Part shown: positions 1-8,733 of the stretch, one piece after another
Numbering within the stretch: the stretch's first letter is position 1
How the letters are laid out: each line of letters begins with the position of its first letter
Assembly: GCA_029227635.1 (NCBI GenBank)
Contig: JAQYAH010000048.1
Location: 1 to 35,133, forward strand
DNA from: Clostridiales bacterium
GTDB taxonomy: Bacteria > Bacillota > Clostridia > Lachnospirales > Lachnospiraceae
Reading direction: 5' to 3'
Length of the DNA: 35,133 nt
The notes under the pieces: generated by a model
Databases searched by the model: none
What the model was told of the DNA's origin: nothing
Seen by the model: only the letters and a program-made list of their open reading frames with translations
Translations under genes and position numbers: made by a program

Positions 1-30
1 CTGCTGGTTTTTATCATTTCCATCAAATGC

Positions 31-687
31 TTATTTCCCTTCGATTATCGAAAAAATATCCTCCACCCGGGGAGCAATAAAAGCCGCGCCGGCCTTTGTC
101 AGCTCTTCCCTACTTCCGTAGCCGTAAAGTACTCCAATGCAGTCAAGCCCGTTTTTGGCTGCTCCTTCCACATCATGGAATCGGTCTCCCACCATGATAA
201 CCTGGGACCGGTCAGTAATTCCGAGAGTATTCAGGCTGTGACAAATGACCTCCGCCTTATCGGTTCTGGTCTCATCCGGCATCGAACCGGAGATCAGGAC
301 AAAATATTTGGACAAGTCGAAATGATCCATGATCCTCACCGCGAACATCTCCGGCTTGGAGGTGGCTACCACCAGCTTCACCCCGGCCTTTTCAAGCTTT
401 TCACAAAGCTCCGGGATTCCCCCGTAGACTTCATTTTCAAAAATTCCAATATCCTTAAATCTCTCTCTGAAGTCCGCCACCAGCTTTCTGGCCATGGTGT
501 CGTCCACAGAGTACTCGGATTTAAACATCTCCAAAAGGGGAGGGCCAATATATCTCTTCAGATATTCCCTGTCTCTGTAGGGAAGATTGTTTTTGTCCAG
601 AGAGTACATGATGCTGTTGATTATTCCGGCCTGGGAATCTGTGAGGGTACCGTCCAGATCAAAAAAAGCATATTTATATTTCATCAT
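31..687 (-). CDS. HAD-superfamily hydrolase, phosphoglycolate-phosphatase-like
   Basis: Predicted cytoplasmic phosphatase of the haloacid dehalogenase superfamily, about 218 residues, the usual size for the Gph/PpaX type. Motif I DLDGT (nucleophile D10, general acid D12) is at the N-terminus, a helical cap follows (about 18-85), motif II is TSKP (about 109-112), the motif III lysine is near 144, and motif IV is GDRFHD (about 167-172). The substrate cannot be read from sequence; small phosphate esters such as phosphoglycolate are typical of the family. Two ATGs are adjacent: GAGG lies 4 nt before the first (687) and 7 nt before the second (684), so 684 may be the real start. The gene follows another HAD gene in the same direction, but a terminator-like hairpin separates them. 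The family is certain; the specific function is not. Confidence 0.85.
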   Translation of the reverse strand: MMKYKYAFFDLDGTLTDSQAGIINSIMYSLDKNNLPYRDREYLKRYIGPPLLEMFKSEYSVDDTMARKLVADFRERFKDIGIFENEVYGGIPELCEKLEKAGVKLVVATSKPEMFAVRIMDHFDLSKYFVLISGSMPDETRTDKAEVICHSLNTLGITDRSQVIMVGDRFHDVEGAAKNGLDCIGVLYGYGSREELTKAGAAFIAPRVEDIFSIIEGK

Positions 688-695
688 AAATCCTC

Positions 696-732
696 AAAAA
701 GCACCGTAGACTGAGCTTACAATCTACGGTGC
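696..732 (-). terminator. Intrinsic terminator between the two HAD genes
   Basis: Read on the minus strand, GCACCGTAGA and TCTACGGTGC form a perfect 10-bp stem with a 12-nt loop followed by TTTTT. It lies after the stop of the upstream Cof-type gene and directly before the GAGG ribosome binding site of the next gene, so it probably lowers readthrough into that gene. Confidence 0.8.
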
Positions 733-744
733 AGTCAATCTCGG

Positions 745-1596
745 TTATTCACTTGTCTCAAGTACAAATTTCCGAATTGCGTCTGCCACACCTTCCGCCT
801 CGTTAGTTCCGGTGATATAGTCCGCTGCCGCCTTCACTTCCTCCAAGGCGTTCTCCATGGCAATGCCAAGTCCCGCCATGGAAAGCATCTGGATATCGTT
901 GTGACCGTCTCCGAAAGCAATGATATCCTCAAGCTCCACTCCCAGGTTCCCGGCAAACCAGCGAATCATGTTTCCCTTCTGAGCATCCACATCGCTGATC
1001 TCAATGTTGTACCACATGGCGGAGGTTACGAAGATCCGGTCAATGCCGTCAAAAGCATGCCAAAGCCGCTCTTTGGTACCGGGTTCCCTGAAAAAGATGC
1101 AGACCTTCTCGATTCCCTGCTCATGTTCTTTTACAAACTCCTCCAGAGAATCCACAGGGATTCGAGTGCTTAGGAGGTAATCCGTCTGATGGCCATCGGG
1201 AACAAAATCTTTAGCATGGGCATACTGCTCTCTCTCTACATGAGCTCGACCGTTGACCGTGACCTCGATCCAGGCACTCTCCCCGGATTCTCTGAATACC
1301 CGGAGGGTCTCGTAGACCTGTTCTTTGGTCATGCAGACCTGCCTGAGCCGCTCTCCGGTGCTTTTGTCGAAGATGGAAGCTCCGTTGGACACGAGGAAAT
1401 ATCTGGTCTCCTCCATATCCAAAAGCTCCTTAGGGAGGGCATTATAGGGTCTTCCGGTGGAGACAAAAAATATGACTCCCTGCTTCACCGCATCCACTAT
1501 CGCCTGTCTGGTTCCGGGAAGGATCTCCTTGGCATTGGTGAGAAGCGTCCCGTCCAGATCGGTGCAGATCATTCGGAATTTTCTTTTTTCTGACAT
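745..1596 (-). CDS. Cof-type HAD phosphatase
   Basis: HAD hydrolase of subfamily IIB (Cof/YbiV/YkrA-like), 283 residues, normal for this group. DLDGTLL (D13 and D15) is motif I, STGRP (46-50) motif II, a lysine near 207 motif III, and GDGHND (229-234) motif IV. The large C2 cap inserted between motifs II and III is characteristic. These enzymes dephosphorylate sugar phosphates and cofactor intermediates such as FMN or PLP with broad specificity, so no exact substrate is claimed. The ATG has GGAG 8 nt upstream and begins 15 nt after the stop of the ApgM-like gene, so it is likely the last gene read from that operon before the terminator. Confidence 0.88.
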   Translation of the reverse strand: MSEKRKFRMICTDLDGTLLTNAKEILPGTRQAIVDAVKQGVIFFVSTGRPYNALPKELLDMEETRYFLVSNGASIFDKSTGERLRQVCMTKEQVYETLRVFRESGESAWIEVTVNGRAHVEREQYAHAKDFVPDGHQTDYLLSTRIPVDSLEEFVKEHEQGIEKVCIFFREPGTKERLWHAFDGIDRIFVTSAMWYNIEISDVDAQKGNMIRWFAGNLGVELEDIIAFGDGHNDIQMLSMAGLGIAMENALEEVKAAADYITGTNEAEGVADAIRKFVLETSE

Positions 1597-1611
1597 GGCA
1601 AAAACTCCGAA

Positions 1612-2817
1612 CTATTTATCAAAAAGAATATCAATAAGGTTTGAGCCCACTTCCACGTAGTTGCCGCTGGCCGCCGCTTCCTTCTCGTTGTAATTCCAGT
1701 CATGACTCTTTAAGTCAGTGCTGTCATACAGAAGGTAAGGCACCGCATCGCTTGTGTGAGTTCTCACTGCAATGGGAGTGGGATGATCGGGAAGAATGAG
1801 CATTCTGAAGTCTTCGCCCTTCTCCTCCATGGCTTTGACCACCAGATCTACCACCTTGTGGTCGATCTCCTCGATCGCCTTGATCTTGTTGTTCATGTTG
1901 CCCTGGTGACCCATCTCATCAGGTGCTTCCACATGAATGTAGGCGAAATCGCAGCCACCCTCAAAAAGAGCTTCCAGCGCCGCTCTCGCCTTGCCCTCAT
2001 AATTGGTGTGAAGTCCGCCGTTGGCGCCTTCCACAGTGGGAACTTCCATTCCGGCACCCACTGCGATTCCCTTTAAGAGATCCACCGCGGAGATCATGGC
2101 ACCCTTCTTGCCGGTCTTCTCCTCAAAAGGAGAAAGGGCAGGCTTTGTGCCCGGTCCCCAGAACCAGATGCTGTTGGCAGGATTGAGCCCCTGCTCCTTG
2201 CGCCTCACATTTATGGGGTGATCCTTTAAGATGTCGTAGCTTCTTCTCATCATGTCCTTTAACTTCTCATTGTCGGGAAGAAAAGGTCCGATGACCTGTC
2301 CGGGAATATCATGAGGTCCCGTCATTCTCACCACTTCACCGTGATCCCACACCAGAAGGTGACGGTAGCTGGTTCCTATATAATACTTAAACTCATCACA
2401 GTTGAAAGCCTTCTGGATCTCCTTCATGAGTTCCGCCGCTTCCTCTGTGCTGATCTCTCCGGAGCTGTGATCGATGACTCTTCGCTCATCATACTCCAGG
2501 CCTTCGTGCTCCATCAGGGTAACCAGATTGCATCTGATGGCCACATCGGTCTCCTTTAATTCCACTCCGATGGAGAGGGCTTCCAGGGGTGATCGGCCGC
2601 TGTAATACTTCTCGGGAGCATAACCCAGCACTGAAAGGTTGGCAGTGTCGCTTCCCGGCTTCATTCCTTTGGGAACTGTTTTGACCAGACCGATCTCTGA
2701 TTTTTTGGCTAAAGCATTGATAACCGGGATGTCCGCCACTTCAAGGGGAGTCTTATCTCCCAGGGCCTTGATGGGCTCATCCGCCATCCCGTCACCTAAT
2801 ACCAGAACATATTTCAT
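1612..2817 (-). CDS. apgM: ApgM-like alkaline-phosphatase-superfamily protein (annotated phosphoglycerate mutase; possible homoserine kinase)
   Basis: A 401-residue member of the 2,3-bisphosphoglycerate-independent phosphoglycerate mutase (ApgM, archaeal type) family. Visible features are the N-terminal metal motif GDGMAD (about 8-13), the catalytic-serine region GSDTANLS (S56), and the later metal-binding segments PDEMGHQG and LPDHPTP. The ATG at 2817 has GGAG 9 nt upstream; an in-frame TTG 15 nt earlier lies inside the upstream hom gene and is less likely. The gene starts 4 nt after the hom stop. A bacterial subgroup of this family has been proposed to act as homoserine kinase, and adjacency to homoserine dehydrogenase favours that here. 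Family membership is seen in sequence; the kinase role is inference. Confidence 0.85.
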   Translation of the reverse strand: MKYVLVLGDGMADEPIKALGDKTPLEVADIPVINALAKKSEIGLVKTVPKGMKPGSDTANLSVLGYAPEKYYSGRSPLEALSIGVELKETDVAIRCNLVTLMEHEGLEYDERRVIDHSSGEISTEEAAELMKEIQKAFNCDEFKYYIGTSYRHLLVWDHGEVVRMTGPHDIPGQVIGPFLPDNEKLKDMMRRSYDILKDHPINVRRKEQGLNPANSIWFWGPGTKPALSPFEEKTGKKGAMISAVDLLKGIAVGAGMEVPTVEGANGGLHTNYEGKARAALEALFEGGCDFAYIHVEAPDEMGHQGNMNNKIKAIEEIDHKVVDLVVKAMEEKGEDFRMLILPDHPTPIAVRTHTSDAVPYLLYDSTDLKSHDWNYNEKEAAASGNYVEVGSNLIDILFDK

Positions 2818-2821
2818 CTTA

Positions 2822-4033
2822 TTATTCTCCAATACGGATCATTCCGAGGATACCGGAAAGCTTAGCTGCCTTCTCCTCGTATTCATTCTCAGACATTTCA
2901 GCAGTCACAAAACCGATCTCTCCGCAAACGCCGGCTTCCACAACTTCAACTTCACCGAAAGCTGCCTTTACTTCCTCAAGTCTCTCTGCTCCGCCTTCAA
3001 GTCTTACAAGGTAGGACTGAACAAGTTCCTTGTGATCACAAAGCTCCTGCTTGCCTTCGCCCCAGCCGCCAGGAAGAGTTCTTCCGAGGCTTCTTGCCGC
3101 GTCAACAATATCTCCAACTACCGCACTGGCTGTGGGAAGCTTGCCTGCTCCCTGTCCGTAAAACATAACATCACCTACATAGCAGCCTCTGACCATGACT
3201 GCATTAAAAACATCTGTCACATTGAAAAGAAGGTGCTTCTCACTTACAAGATAAGGTGCAACCATAGCGGTGAGCTCGTCACCCTTCTTGATGGCATTGG
3301 CGAGAAGTTTTATTCTTCTGCCCAGCTTCTTAGCGTACTCAAAATCCTTTGTTGTGAGCTTTGAGATACCCTCTGTGTAGATCTCCTTGTAGTTTACGAA
3401 CTTGCCGGAAACGATGGAGGAGAGGATAGCGATCTTGCGGCAGGCGTCAATTCCGTCCACATCCGCTGAGGGATTTGCCTCAGCATAGCCTTTGGCCTGA
3501 GCATCTTTAAGCACTTCGTCGTAATCAACTCCGTCGAAGAACATCTTTGTCATCATGTAGTTAGTGGTTCCGTTGAGAATACCGGAAACCTCCTCAATAT
3601 CCTCTGCGGTGAGAGCTGTGTTTAAGGGACGGATGATAGGAATACCGCCGCCTACACTGGCCTCAAAAAGGAAGCTCACGTTGTTTTCTCTCGCCAGCTT
3701 CATAAGATCTGAGCCGTACTCTGCAACCAGAGCCTTGTTTGATGTGATAAAGCTCTTGCCGCTTGAAAGAGCCTTTCTTGCAAAAGTGTTGGCGGGCTCA
3801 ATTCCACCCATAACTTCCACAACGATGTCCACCTCAGGATCATTTGCGATCACTTCATAATCGTGAACCAGTACTTCTTCAACTTTATCCCCGGGAAAAT
3901 CACGAAGATCGAGAACATACTTAAGGTTGATCTCATCTCCGATCCTTCTGCTGAGTTCCTCTTTGCTGTTCCAAAGAATCTCTGCTGTTCCCGAACCAAC
4001 TGTACCGTATCCTAATACTGCAACATTTACCAT
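2822..4033 (-). CDS. hom: Homoserine dehydrogenase
   Basis: Catalyses NAD(P)H-dependent reduction of aspartate semialdehyde to homoserine, the entry to threonine and methionine synthesis. The 403-residue protein has an N-terminal Rossmann motif GYGTVGSGTAE (about 8-18), a central catalytic domain with GGGIPIIRPL and the GILNGTTNYM signature, and a C-terminal region of about 85 residues that resembles a shortened regulatory ACT domain (it is slightly shorter than the roughly 430-residue Bacillus enzyme). The ATG has GGGAG 8 nt upstream and starts 5 nt after the stop of the ACT-domain gene; its own stop lies 4 nt before the ApgM-like gene. These three genes therefore look like one threonine-branch operon. 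Confidence 0.95.
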   Translation of the reverse strand: MVNVAVLGYGTVGSGTAEILWNSKEELSRRIGDEINLKYVLDLRDFPGDKVEEVLVHDYEVIANDPEVDIVVEVMGGIEPANTFARKALSSGKSFITSNKALVAEYGSDLMKLARENNVSFLFEASVGGGIPIIRPLNTALTAEDIEEVSGILNGTTNYMMTKMFFDGVDYDEVLKDAQAKGYAEANPSADVDGIDACRKIAILSSIVSGKFVNYKEIYTEGISKLTTKDFEYAKKLGRRIKLLANAIKKGDELTAMVAPYLVSEKHLLFNVTDVFNAVMVRGCYVGDVMFYGQGAGKLPTASAVVGDIVDAARSLGRTLPGGWGEGKQELCDHKELVQSYLVRLEGGAERLEEVKAAFGEVEVVEAGVCGEIGFVTAEMSENEYEEKAAKLSGILGMIRIGE

Positions 4034-4038
4034 TTGTA

Positions 4039-4479
4039 CTACTCCCTGCCTGCTATTTTTACTTTATGAATTCCTTCCTGCTTCTCTATCTCTCCGATCA
4101 TGGAGGACACATCTCCGGTTCCCGCCCGAATCTCCAGGCTTATGGAAATGCTGGTGGTTCCATTGATGGGAATACTCTGATGGATCGTCAGGATGTTTGC
4201 GTTGTAGTGGGCGATCACCGAAAGCATGTCCGCCAAAAGCCCCGTCCTGTCATCCACCAGAATAACCAGTGTGATGGTCTGTCCTTTGAGATTGTCATGA
4301 AAAAGGAATATGTCATCTTTATATTTGTAGAATGAGCTTCTGCTTATTCCAACTTCCTCTGCTGCATCCCTTATGGATTCTGCCTTGCCGGTCTCCAGAA
4401 GCTTCTTTGCTTCCACCACCTTGAGCAAAACATCCGGGATGGCTTTATCTTTCACAAGATAATAGGTCGAATCAGCCAT
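4039..4479 (-). CDS. ACT-domain protein of the PheB/UPF0735 family
   Basis: A small amino-acid-sensing protein of 146 residues. The N-terminal half contains a helix-turn-helix-like stretch (around ISRSSFYKYKDDIF, about residues 44-57) and the C-terminal half is an ACT domain (about 68-146; VDDRTGLLADMLSVI pattern). PheB relatives lie next to hom in many Firmicutes and are thought to regulate amino-acid metabolism, although the ligand is usually unproven. The start at 4479 has a perfect AAGGAGG 7 nt upstream; a longer reading to 4530 would place the start before this site and is rejected. It is the first gene of the hom operon, with a promoter about 55 nt upstream. Confidence 0.85.
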   Translation of the reverse strand: MADSTYYLVKDKAIPDVLLKVVEAKKLLETGKAESIRDAAEEVGISRSSFYKYKDDIFLFHDNLKGQTITLVILVDDRTGLLADMLSVIAHYNANILTIHQSIPINGTTSISISLEIRAGTGDVSSMIGEIEKQEGIHKVKIAGRE

Positions 4480-4533
4480 AGGTAGGCCTCCTTGGTGTTC
4501 GTCTGTCAAAAACAAATGTATCTCCAACAAAGG

Positions 4534-4562
4534 ATGATAGCATATTTGAAAACCTCACGCAA
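4534..4562 (-). promoter_or_regulatory. Sigma-A promoter for the ACT-hom-apgM operon
   Basis: On the minus strand TTGCGT (4562-4557) and TATCAT (4539-4534) are separated by 17 nt, with TGC before the -10 giving an extended -10. It sits in the 92-nt gap between prfB and the ACT gene. Confidence 0.6.
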
Positions 4563-4571
4563 GGCTTTTGC

Positions 4572-5679
4572 CTATTCTTTGGCCTTCATGTGAAGATAGG
4601 CATTCACCAGAGGAGCGAGGTCCCCGTCCAGCACTGCCGCCACGTTTCCCACCTCAGCATTGGTTCTGTGATCCTTCACCAGAGTGTAGGGCTGCATTAC
4701 ATAAGAGCGGATCTGGCTTCCGAAATTAATGTCCTTGATCTCACCTCTGATATCGGAGATCTTCTCCGCCTGCTCCTGCTGCTTAAGCATGTAAAGCTTG
4801 CTCCTCAGCATCTGCATCGCCTTCTCCTTATTCTGGAGCTGACTGCGCTCATTCTGACACTGAACCACGATTCCCGTGGGTATGTGGGTAATGCGCACTG
4901 CCGAGGAGGTCTTGTTGATGTGCTGACCGCCGGCTCCGCTGGATCGGTAGGTATCGATCTTGAGATCGTCCTCATTGATATCCAGCTCTATAGCCTCCTG
5001 AATATCCGGCATTACATCGCAGGAGGCAAAAGAGGTCTGTCTCTTGCCTGCCGCATTAAAAGGAGAGATCCGCACAAGTCTGTGTACTCCCTTCTCTGCC
5101 TTGAGATATCCGAAAGCATACTCTCCCCGGACCTCAAAGGTGACGGCCTTGATTCCGGCCTCATCTCCGTCCAGATAATCCAGCACCTCCGTGGAAAATC
5201 CCATCTTCTCCGCATACCGGCTGTACATGCGGTAGAGCATGCTCACCCAATCGCAGGCTTCGGTTCCTCCTGCCCCGGCATGGAGAGTTATGATGGCATC
5301 ATCCTTGTCATACTCACCGGAAAGCAGCATCTGAAGCTTCACCGTGTCTATGAGATCGTGAAAAGCCTTAAGCTTTCCCTCCAGTTCCTCCACCAGGTCA
5401 CTGTCGTCATCTTCCGAGAGCATTTCAAGAAGAACTTCTATCTCATCGTGAAGCTCCTCCAGCTCATTCTTTCTTTCTTCATGTTTCTTCAGTCCGTTGA
5501 GTTCTTTGAGAATCCCCGATGCCTTATCCGTGTCATTCCAGAAATCCGGCACCGCCATCTCCTGCTCAAGCTCCTGCATCCGGTTTACATCGCAGAGCTT
5601 GTCAAAGTGAACCCCTCAATTCGTTGTAGAGTTTGTCTTCAGACTGAAAGTCTTCGCTGAACTGTTCGTATTCCAGCAA
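4572..5679 (-). CDS. prfB: Peptide chain release factor 2, expressed by programmed +1 frameshift
   Basis: RF2 recognises UGA/UAA stop codons and triggers peptide release. The main frame shows the SPF stop-codon recognition tripeptide (205-207) and the catalytic GGQ (250-252) of the joined 368-residue product, the same positions as in E. coli RF2. The first 25 codons lie in another frame: a TTG start at 5679 with AGAAGG about 6 nt upstream, then a short helix-forming segment ending ELRGSL at an in-frame UGA (codon 26). CTTTGAC at this point shifts the ribosome +1 into the main frame. The gene begins 33 nt after the secA stop, so the two are probably cotranscribed. Gene calling without the frameshift would truncate the N-terminus. 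Confidence 0.96.
5601..5616 (-). promoter_or_regulatory. prfB programmed +1 frameshift site
   Basis: On the minus strand an internal Shine-Dalgarno-like AGGGG (5616-5612) precedes the slippery CTT TGA C (5607-5601) by the standard short spacing. When RF2 is scarce the ribosome pauses at UGA and shifts +1, giving negative autoregulation of RF2. This is the classic arrangement known from E. coli and most bacteria. Confidence 0.96.
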
Positions 5680-5712
5680 CTCTTCACCTTCTTTCCGAAG
5701 CCGCAAAAGGAT

Positions 5713-8277
5713 TTATTTCCTTCCGCAGCACTGCTTATATTTCTTACCGCTTCCGCAAGGACAGGGGTCGTTGGGATACACTTTCTTGTTCTCCCTGCGA
5801 ACCGGAGCCTTGGCGAGAGAATCATCCTTGTTGGTTCCGGTCACCTTGGCAACCTCTTCCCTCTCCACCTTCTGTTCAATTCTCACATTGAAAAGAAGCT
5901 TTACGGTATCCTTCTGAATAGCTCTTGACATCTCATCAAACATGTCATAGCCGGCCATTCTGTATTCCACCAGGGGATCTCTGTTGGCAAAAGACTGCAT
6001 TCCGATACCCTGACGGAGCTGCTCCATATCATCGATATGGCTCATCCACTTATTATCGATTACCTTGAGGAGAATTACCCGCTCGATCTCTCTTGCCTGT
6101 TCGATCTCGGGATACTGCATCTCCTTGGCCTCATAGGCTTTATAAGCCTCCTCTTTTAGATTCTGCTTCACCACACCGGCATTTTGTCCTTCCAGCTCAC
6201 TCTCCGTGATAGGAGATAAGGGCATGATGTGAAGAAGAGTCTCGTTGAGCTCGATGCGGTTCCAGGTTCCCTCATCGGACTGATCCGGGGAGTTGGCATC
6301 CACCGTCTCCTCAACTATATCCGTGATCATCTTGACTACAGAGTCTCTCATGTTCTCTCCGTCGAGAACTCTTTTTCTCTCCTTGTAGATTATCTCTCTC
6401 TGCTCATTCATTACCTGGTCGTACTGAAGCAGATTCTTACGGATTCCAAAGTTGTTGCTCTCAATCTTCTCCTGAGCCTTCTCAATGGCTCCGCTAAGAG
6501 CCTTGTGTTCGATCTGTTCGTTATCCGGCACACCCAGAGCATTGAACATGGTCATCATACGCTCGGATCCGAACAATCTCATAAGATCGTCCTCAAGGGA
6601 GATATAGAATCTTGATTCACCGGGATCGCCCTGTCGTCCGGAACGACCTCTCAGCTGATTGTCGATTCGTCTTGACTCATGTCTCTCGGTACCGATGATC
6701 TTGAGACCGCCGGCGGCTCTCGCCTCCTCATCAAGCTTAATATCCGTTCCTCGGCCGGCCATGTTGGTGGCAATGGTAACTGCCCCGTGGATACCCGCAT
6801 TGGCAACGATCTCTGCTTCCATCTCATGGAACTTCGCATTCAGAACGTTGTGAGGGATTCCTCTTCTCTTGAGCATGGAGCTTAGAAGTTCTGAAGTTTC
6901 AATAGTAATGGTACCAACAAGGACAGGCTGTCCGGTGGCATGAGCTCTGATGATCTCCTCCACAACAGCGTTAAACTTCTCCTTCTTGGTCTTATAAACC
7001 GCGTCATTGAGATCCTGACGCTGTACCGGTACATTGGTGGGGATCTCAACTACGTCCATTCCGTAGATATCTCTGAACTCCTGTTCCTCTGTAACCGCGG
7101 TACCGGTCATGCCGGCTTTCTTGGTATATTTGTTGAAAAAGTTCTGGAATGTGATAGTCGCAAGAGTTCTGCTCTCTCTCTTGACCTTAACATGCTCCTT
7201 AGCCTCTATCGCCTGATGAAGTCCGTCAGAGTAACGTCTTCCCGGCATGATACGTCCGGTAAACTCGTCAACGATAAAGATCTGATCATCCTTGACCACA
7301 TAATCCTGATCTCTGAACATAAGGTTGTGGGCTCTGAGCGCCAGGATAACATTGTGCTGGATCTCCAGATTCTCAGGATCCGCAAGGTTCTCAATATGGA
7401 AGAACTGCTCTACCTTCTTAACACCTCGCTCTGTAAGGTTGACTACCTTGTCCTTCTCATTGACAACGAAGTCTCCGGTCTCCACGATCTCCTCACCTAG
7501 AATTGCATCCAGCTTGTTGAGTTCACCGCTGGCCTCACCTCTCTCCAGCTGTCTTGCCAGAATGTCGCAGGCCTCATAGAGCTTGGTGGACTTGCCGCTC
7601 TGTCCGGAGATGATAAGAGGAGTTCTCGCCTCGTCGATGAGAACCGAGTCCACCTCATCGATGATTGCATAGTTGAGGCCTCTCTGTACCAGCTGTTCCT
7701 TGTAGATGACCATGTTATCTCTTAGATAGTCAAATCCAAGTTCGTTGTTGGTGATGTAGGTAATATCACACTCGTAGGCCGCTCTCCGCTCCTCCCTTGT
7801 GGAGCTGTTGAGCACTACTCCTACGGTAAGTCCGAGGAATTCATGAACCTTACCCATCCAGGCTGCATCTCGGGAAGCCAGGTAGTCGTTGACAGTTACT
7901 ATATGAACACCCTTGCCGGTAAGGGCATTGAGATATGCCGGAAGAGTTGATACCAGAGTCTTACCTTCACCGGTCTTCATCTCGGCGATTCGGCCCTGAT
8001 GAAGGATGATTCCGCCAAGAAGCTGTACCCTGTAGTGATAAAGCCCGATTGAACGCTTCGCTGCTTCTCTTACCACCGCATATGCCTCAGGGAGAATGTC
8101 ATCCAAAGACTCTCCCTTGCCGAGACGCTCCTTGAATTCCGCAGTCTTTGCTCTGAGTTCAGCATCGGAAAGTGCCGCCATCTCATCCGCCATGGATTCG
8201 ATCCGGTCTGCGATTGGCTGAATCCTCTTAACCTCATTCTGGCTGTGTGTTCCGAAAATTTTACTAAATAATCCCAT
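5713..8277 (-). CDS. secA: Preprotein translocase ATPase SecA
   Basis: Motor ATPase of the Sec translocon that drives preproteins through SecYEG. The 854-residue protein has Walker A MKTGEGKT (100-107), a [12 protein letters not shown] Walker B segment (about 207-218), the preprotein cross-linking domain, the second helicase lobe with [12 protein letters not shown] and [13 protein letters not shown], and a C-terminal zinc-binding SEC-C motif (C839, C841, C850, C851), which binds SecB or the ribosome in other species. The ATG has only a modest GAAGG 11 nt upstream. A sigma-A promoter about 85 nt upstream supplies it, and prfB follows 33 nt downstream, an order common in Firmicutes. No hpf/raiA gene precedes it. 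Confidence 0.97.
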   Translation of the reverse strand: MGLFSKIFGTHSQNEVKRIQPIADRIESMADEMAALSDAELRAKTAEFKERLGKGESLDDILPEAYAVVREAAKRSIGLYHYRVQLLGGIILHQGRIAEMKTGEGKTLVSTLPAYLNALTGKGVHIVTVNDYLASRDAAWMGKVHEFLGLTVGVVLNSSTREERRAAYECDITYITNNELGFDYLRDNMVIYKEQLVQRGLNYAIIDEVDSVLIDEARTPLIISGQSGKSTKLYEACDILARQLERGEASGELNKLDAILGEEIVETGDFVVNEKDKVVNLTERGVKKVEQFFHIENLADPENLEIQHNVILALRAHNLMFRDQDYVVKDDQIFIVDEFTGRIMPGRRYSDGLHQAIEAKEHVKVKRESRTLATITFQNFFNKYTKKAGMTGTAVTEEQEFRDIYGMDVVEIPTNVPVQRQDLNDAVYKTKKEKFNAVVEEIIRAHATGQPVLVGTITIETSELLSSMLKRRGIPHNVLNAKFHEMEAEIVANAGIHGAVTIATNMAGRGTDIKLDEEARAAGGLKIIGTERHESRRIDNQLRGRSGRQGDPGESRFYISLEDDLMRLFGSERMMTMFNALGVPDNEQIEHKALSGAIEKAQEKIESNNFGIRKNLLQYDQVMNEQREIIYKERKRVLDGENMRDSVVKMITDIVEETVDANSPDQSDEGTWNRIELNETLLHIMPLSPITESELEGQNAGVVKQNLKEEAYKAYEAKEMQYPEIEQAREIERVILLKVIDNKWMSHIDDMEQLRQGIGMQSFANRDPLVEYRMAGYDMFDEMSRAIQKDTVKLLFNVRIEQKVEREEVAKVTGTNKDDSLAKAPVRRENKKVYPNDPCPCGSGKKYKQCCGRK

Positions 8278-8360
8278 GTTTGTTCGCGCCTTCGTTTCTG
8301 AAAAATCTCAGGTGAAAAAGAAAAAACACTTCCACCTATAAAATGCTCATAATATCATTC

Positions 8361-8389
8361 ATTCTAACACACAATACCCCCTCTAACAA
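8361..8389 (-). promoter_or_regulatory. Sigma-A promoter for secA
   Basis: On the minus strand TTGTTA (8389-8384) and TAGAAT (8366-8361) are separated by exactly 17 nt, with a TG extended -10 element. The predicted start site is near 8354, leaving a 5' UTR of about 77 nt. Confidence 0.7.
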
Positions 8390-8484
8390 CGCAAATACCC
8401 TGCATTTTATTCTTATTTAATCATTAATATTCCTGTGGGATAGGTGAACTTTTTGAGGCCATACAGTATAGTATTTCTATATTT

Positions 8485-8660
8485 TTAACCGAAAGGATGG
8501 TCCAGGTGGAAGACTTTGTGATAAGTACATGTCTGTCCTGTCCGGGTTCAAGACCTGCGGGTACTGTCTCCCCATAGAGGTATTTTGCCTTCTCGCAAAA
8601 GCCTCTGAATCCAAAACGACCGTTCTGCCAAGCAGAACACGCTCGATCCTTGGCTCATCA
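8485..8660 (-). ncRNA. Candidate multibranched structured RNA upstream of secA (possibly raiA-type)
   Basis: About 175 nt between the hisA terminator and the secA promoter can fold on the minus strand into a closed multibranch shape. The outer helix is AAGGAT (8651-8646) with ATCCTT (8498-8493), extended by CC/GG across a 2-nt bulge. Inside are a perfect 7-bp hairpin GTTCTGC-TTG-GCAGAAC (8638-8622), a long hairpin AGAGG/CCTCT continuing into TTTTGC/GCAAAA (8606-8576), and a helix CAGGT/ACCTG (8557-8553 with 8507-8503). No convincing gene overlaps it; a 63-codon frame here has only a TTG start inside the terminator T-run. raiA-type RNAs are known near hpf-secA in Firmicutes, which makes that class the first candidate, but I cannot confirm the consensus. 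No obvious promoter or terminator of its own was found. Confidence 0.4.
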
Positions 8661-8666
8661 TCATAC

Positions 8667-8704
8667 AAAAAACGCCCGGGAAAGCAAAAGCCCTCCTGAG
8701 CGTT
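8667..8704 (-). terminator. Intrinsic terminator after hisA
   Basis: On the minus strand a 15-bp stem with one mismatch (arms AACGCTCAGGAGGGC and GCTTTCCCGGGCGTT), TTTT loop, followed by TTTT. It ends the dapA-dapB-hisA unit. Confidence 0.88.
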
Positions 8705-8733
8705 ATCTGTGTTTCTATTTAGTTGTCACTACT

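Noticed and set aside
4590-5660. A 356-codon open frame on the plus strand opposite prfB
   Set aside because: It covers the conserved RF2 gene in antisense and has no recognisable domain; it is a shadow of prfB codon bias.
8521-8580. A T-box-like string (GACAGTACCCGC) upstream of secA
   Set aside because: It lacks the GGGTGGTACCGCG core, a specifier stem and an adjacent terminator, and secA is not a T-box target.
8477-8668. A 63-codon minus-strand frame upstream of secA
   Set aside because: Its only start is a TTG at the end of the hisA terminator with no ribosome site, and the peptide has no recognisable pattern. The same DNA is better explained as structured RNA.
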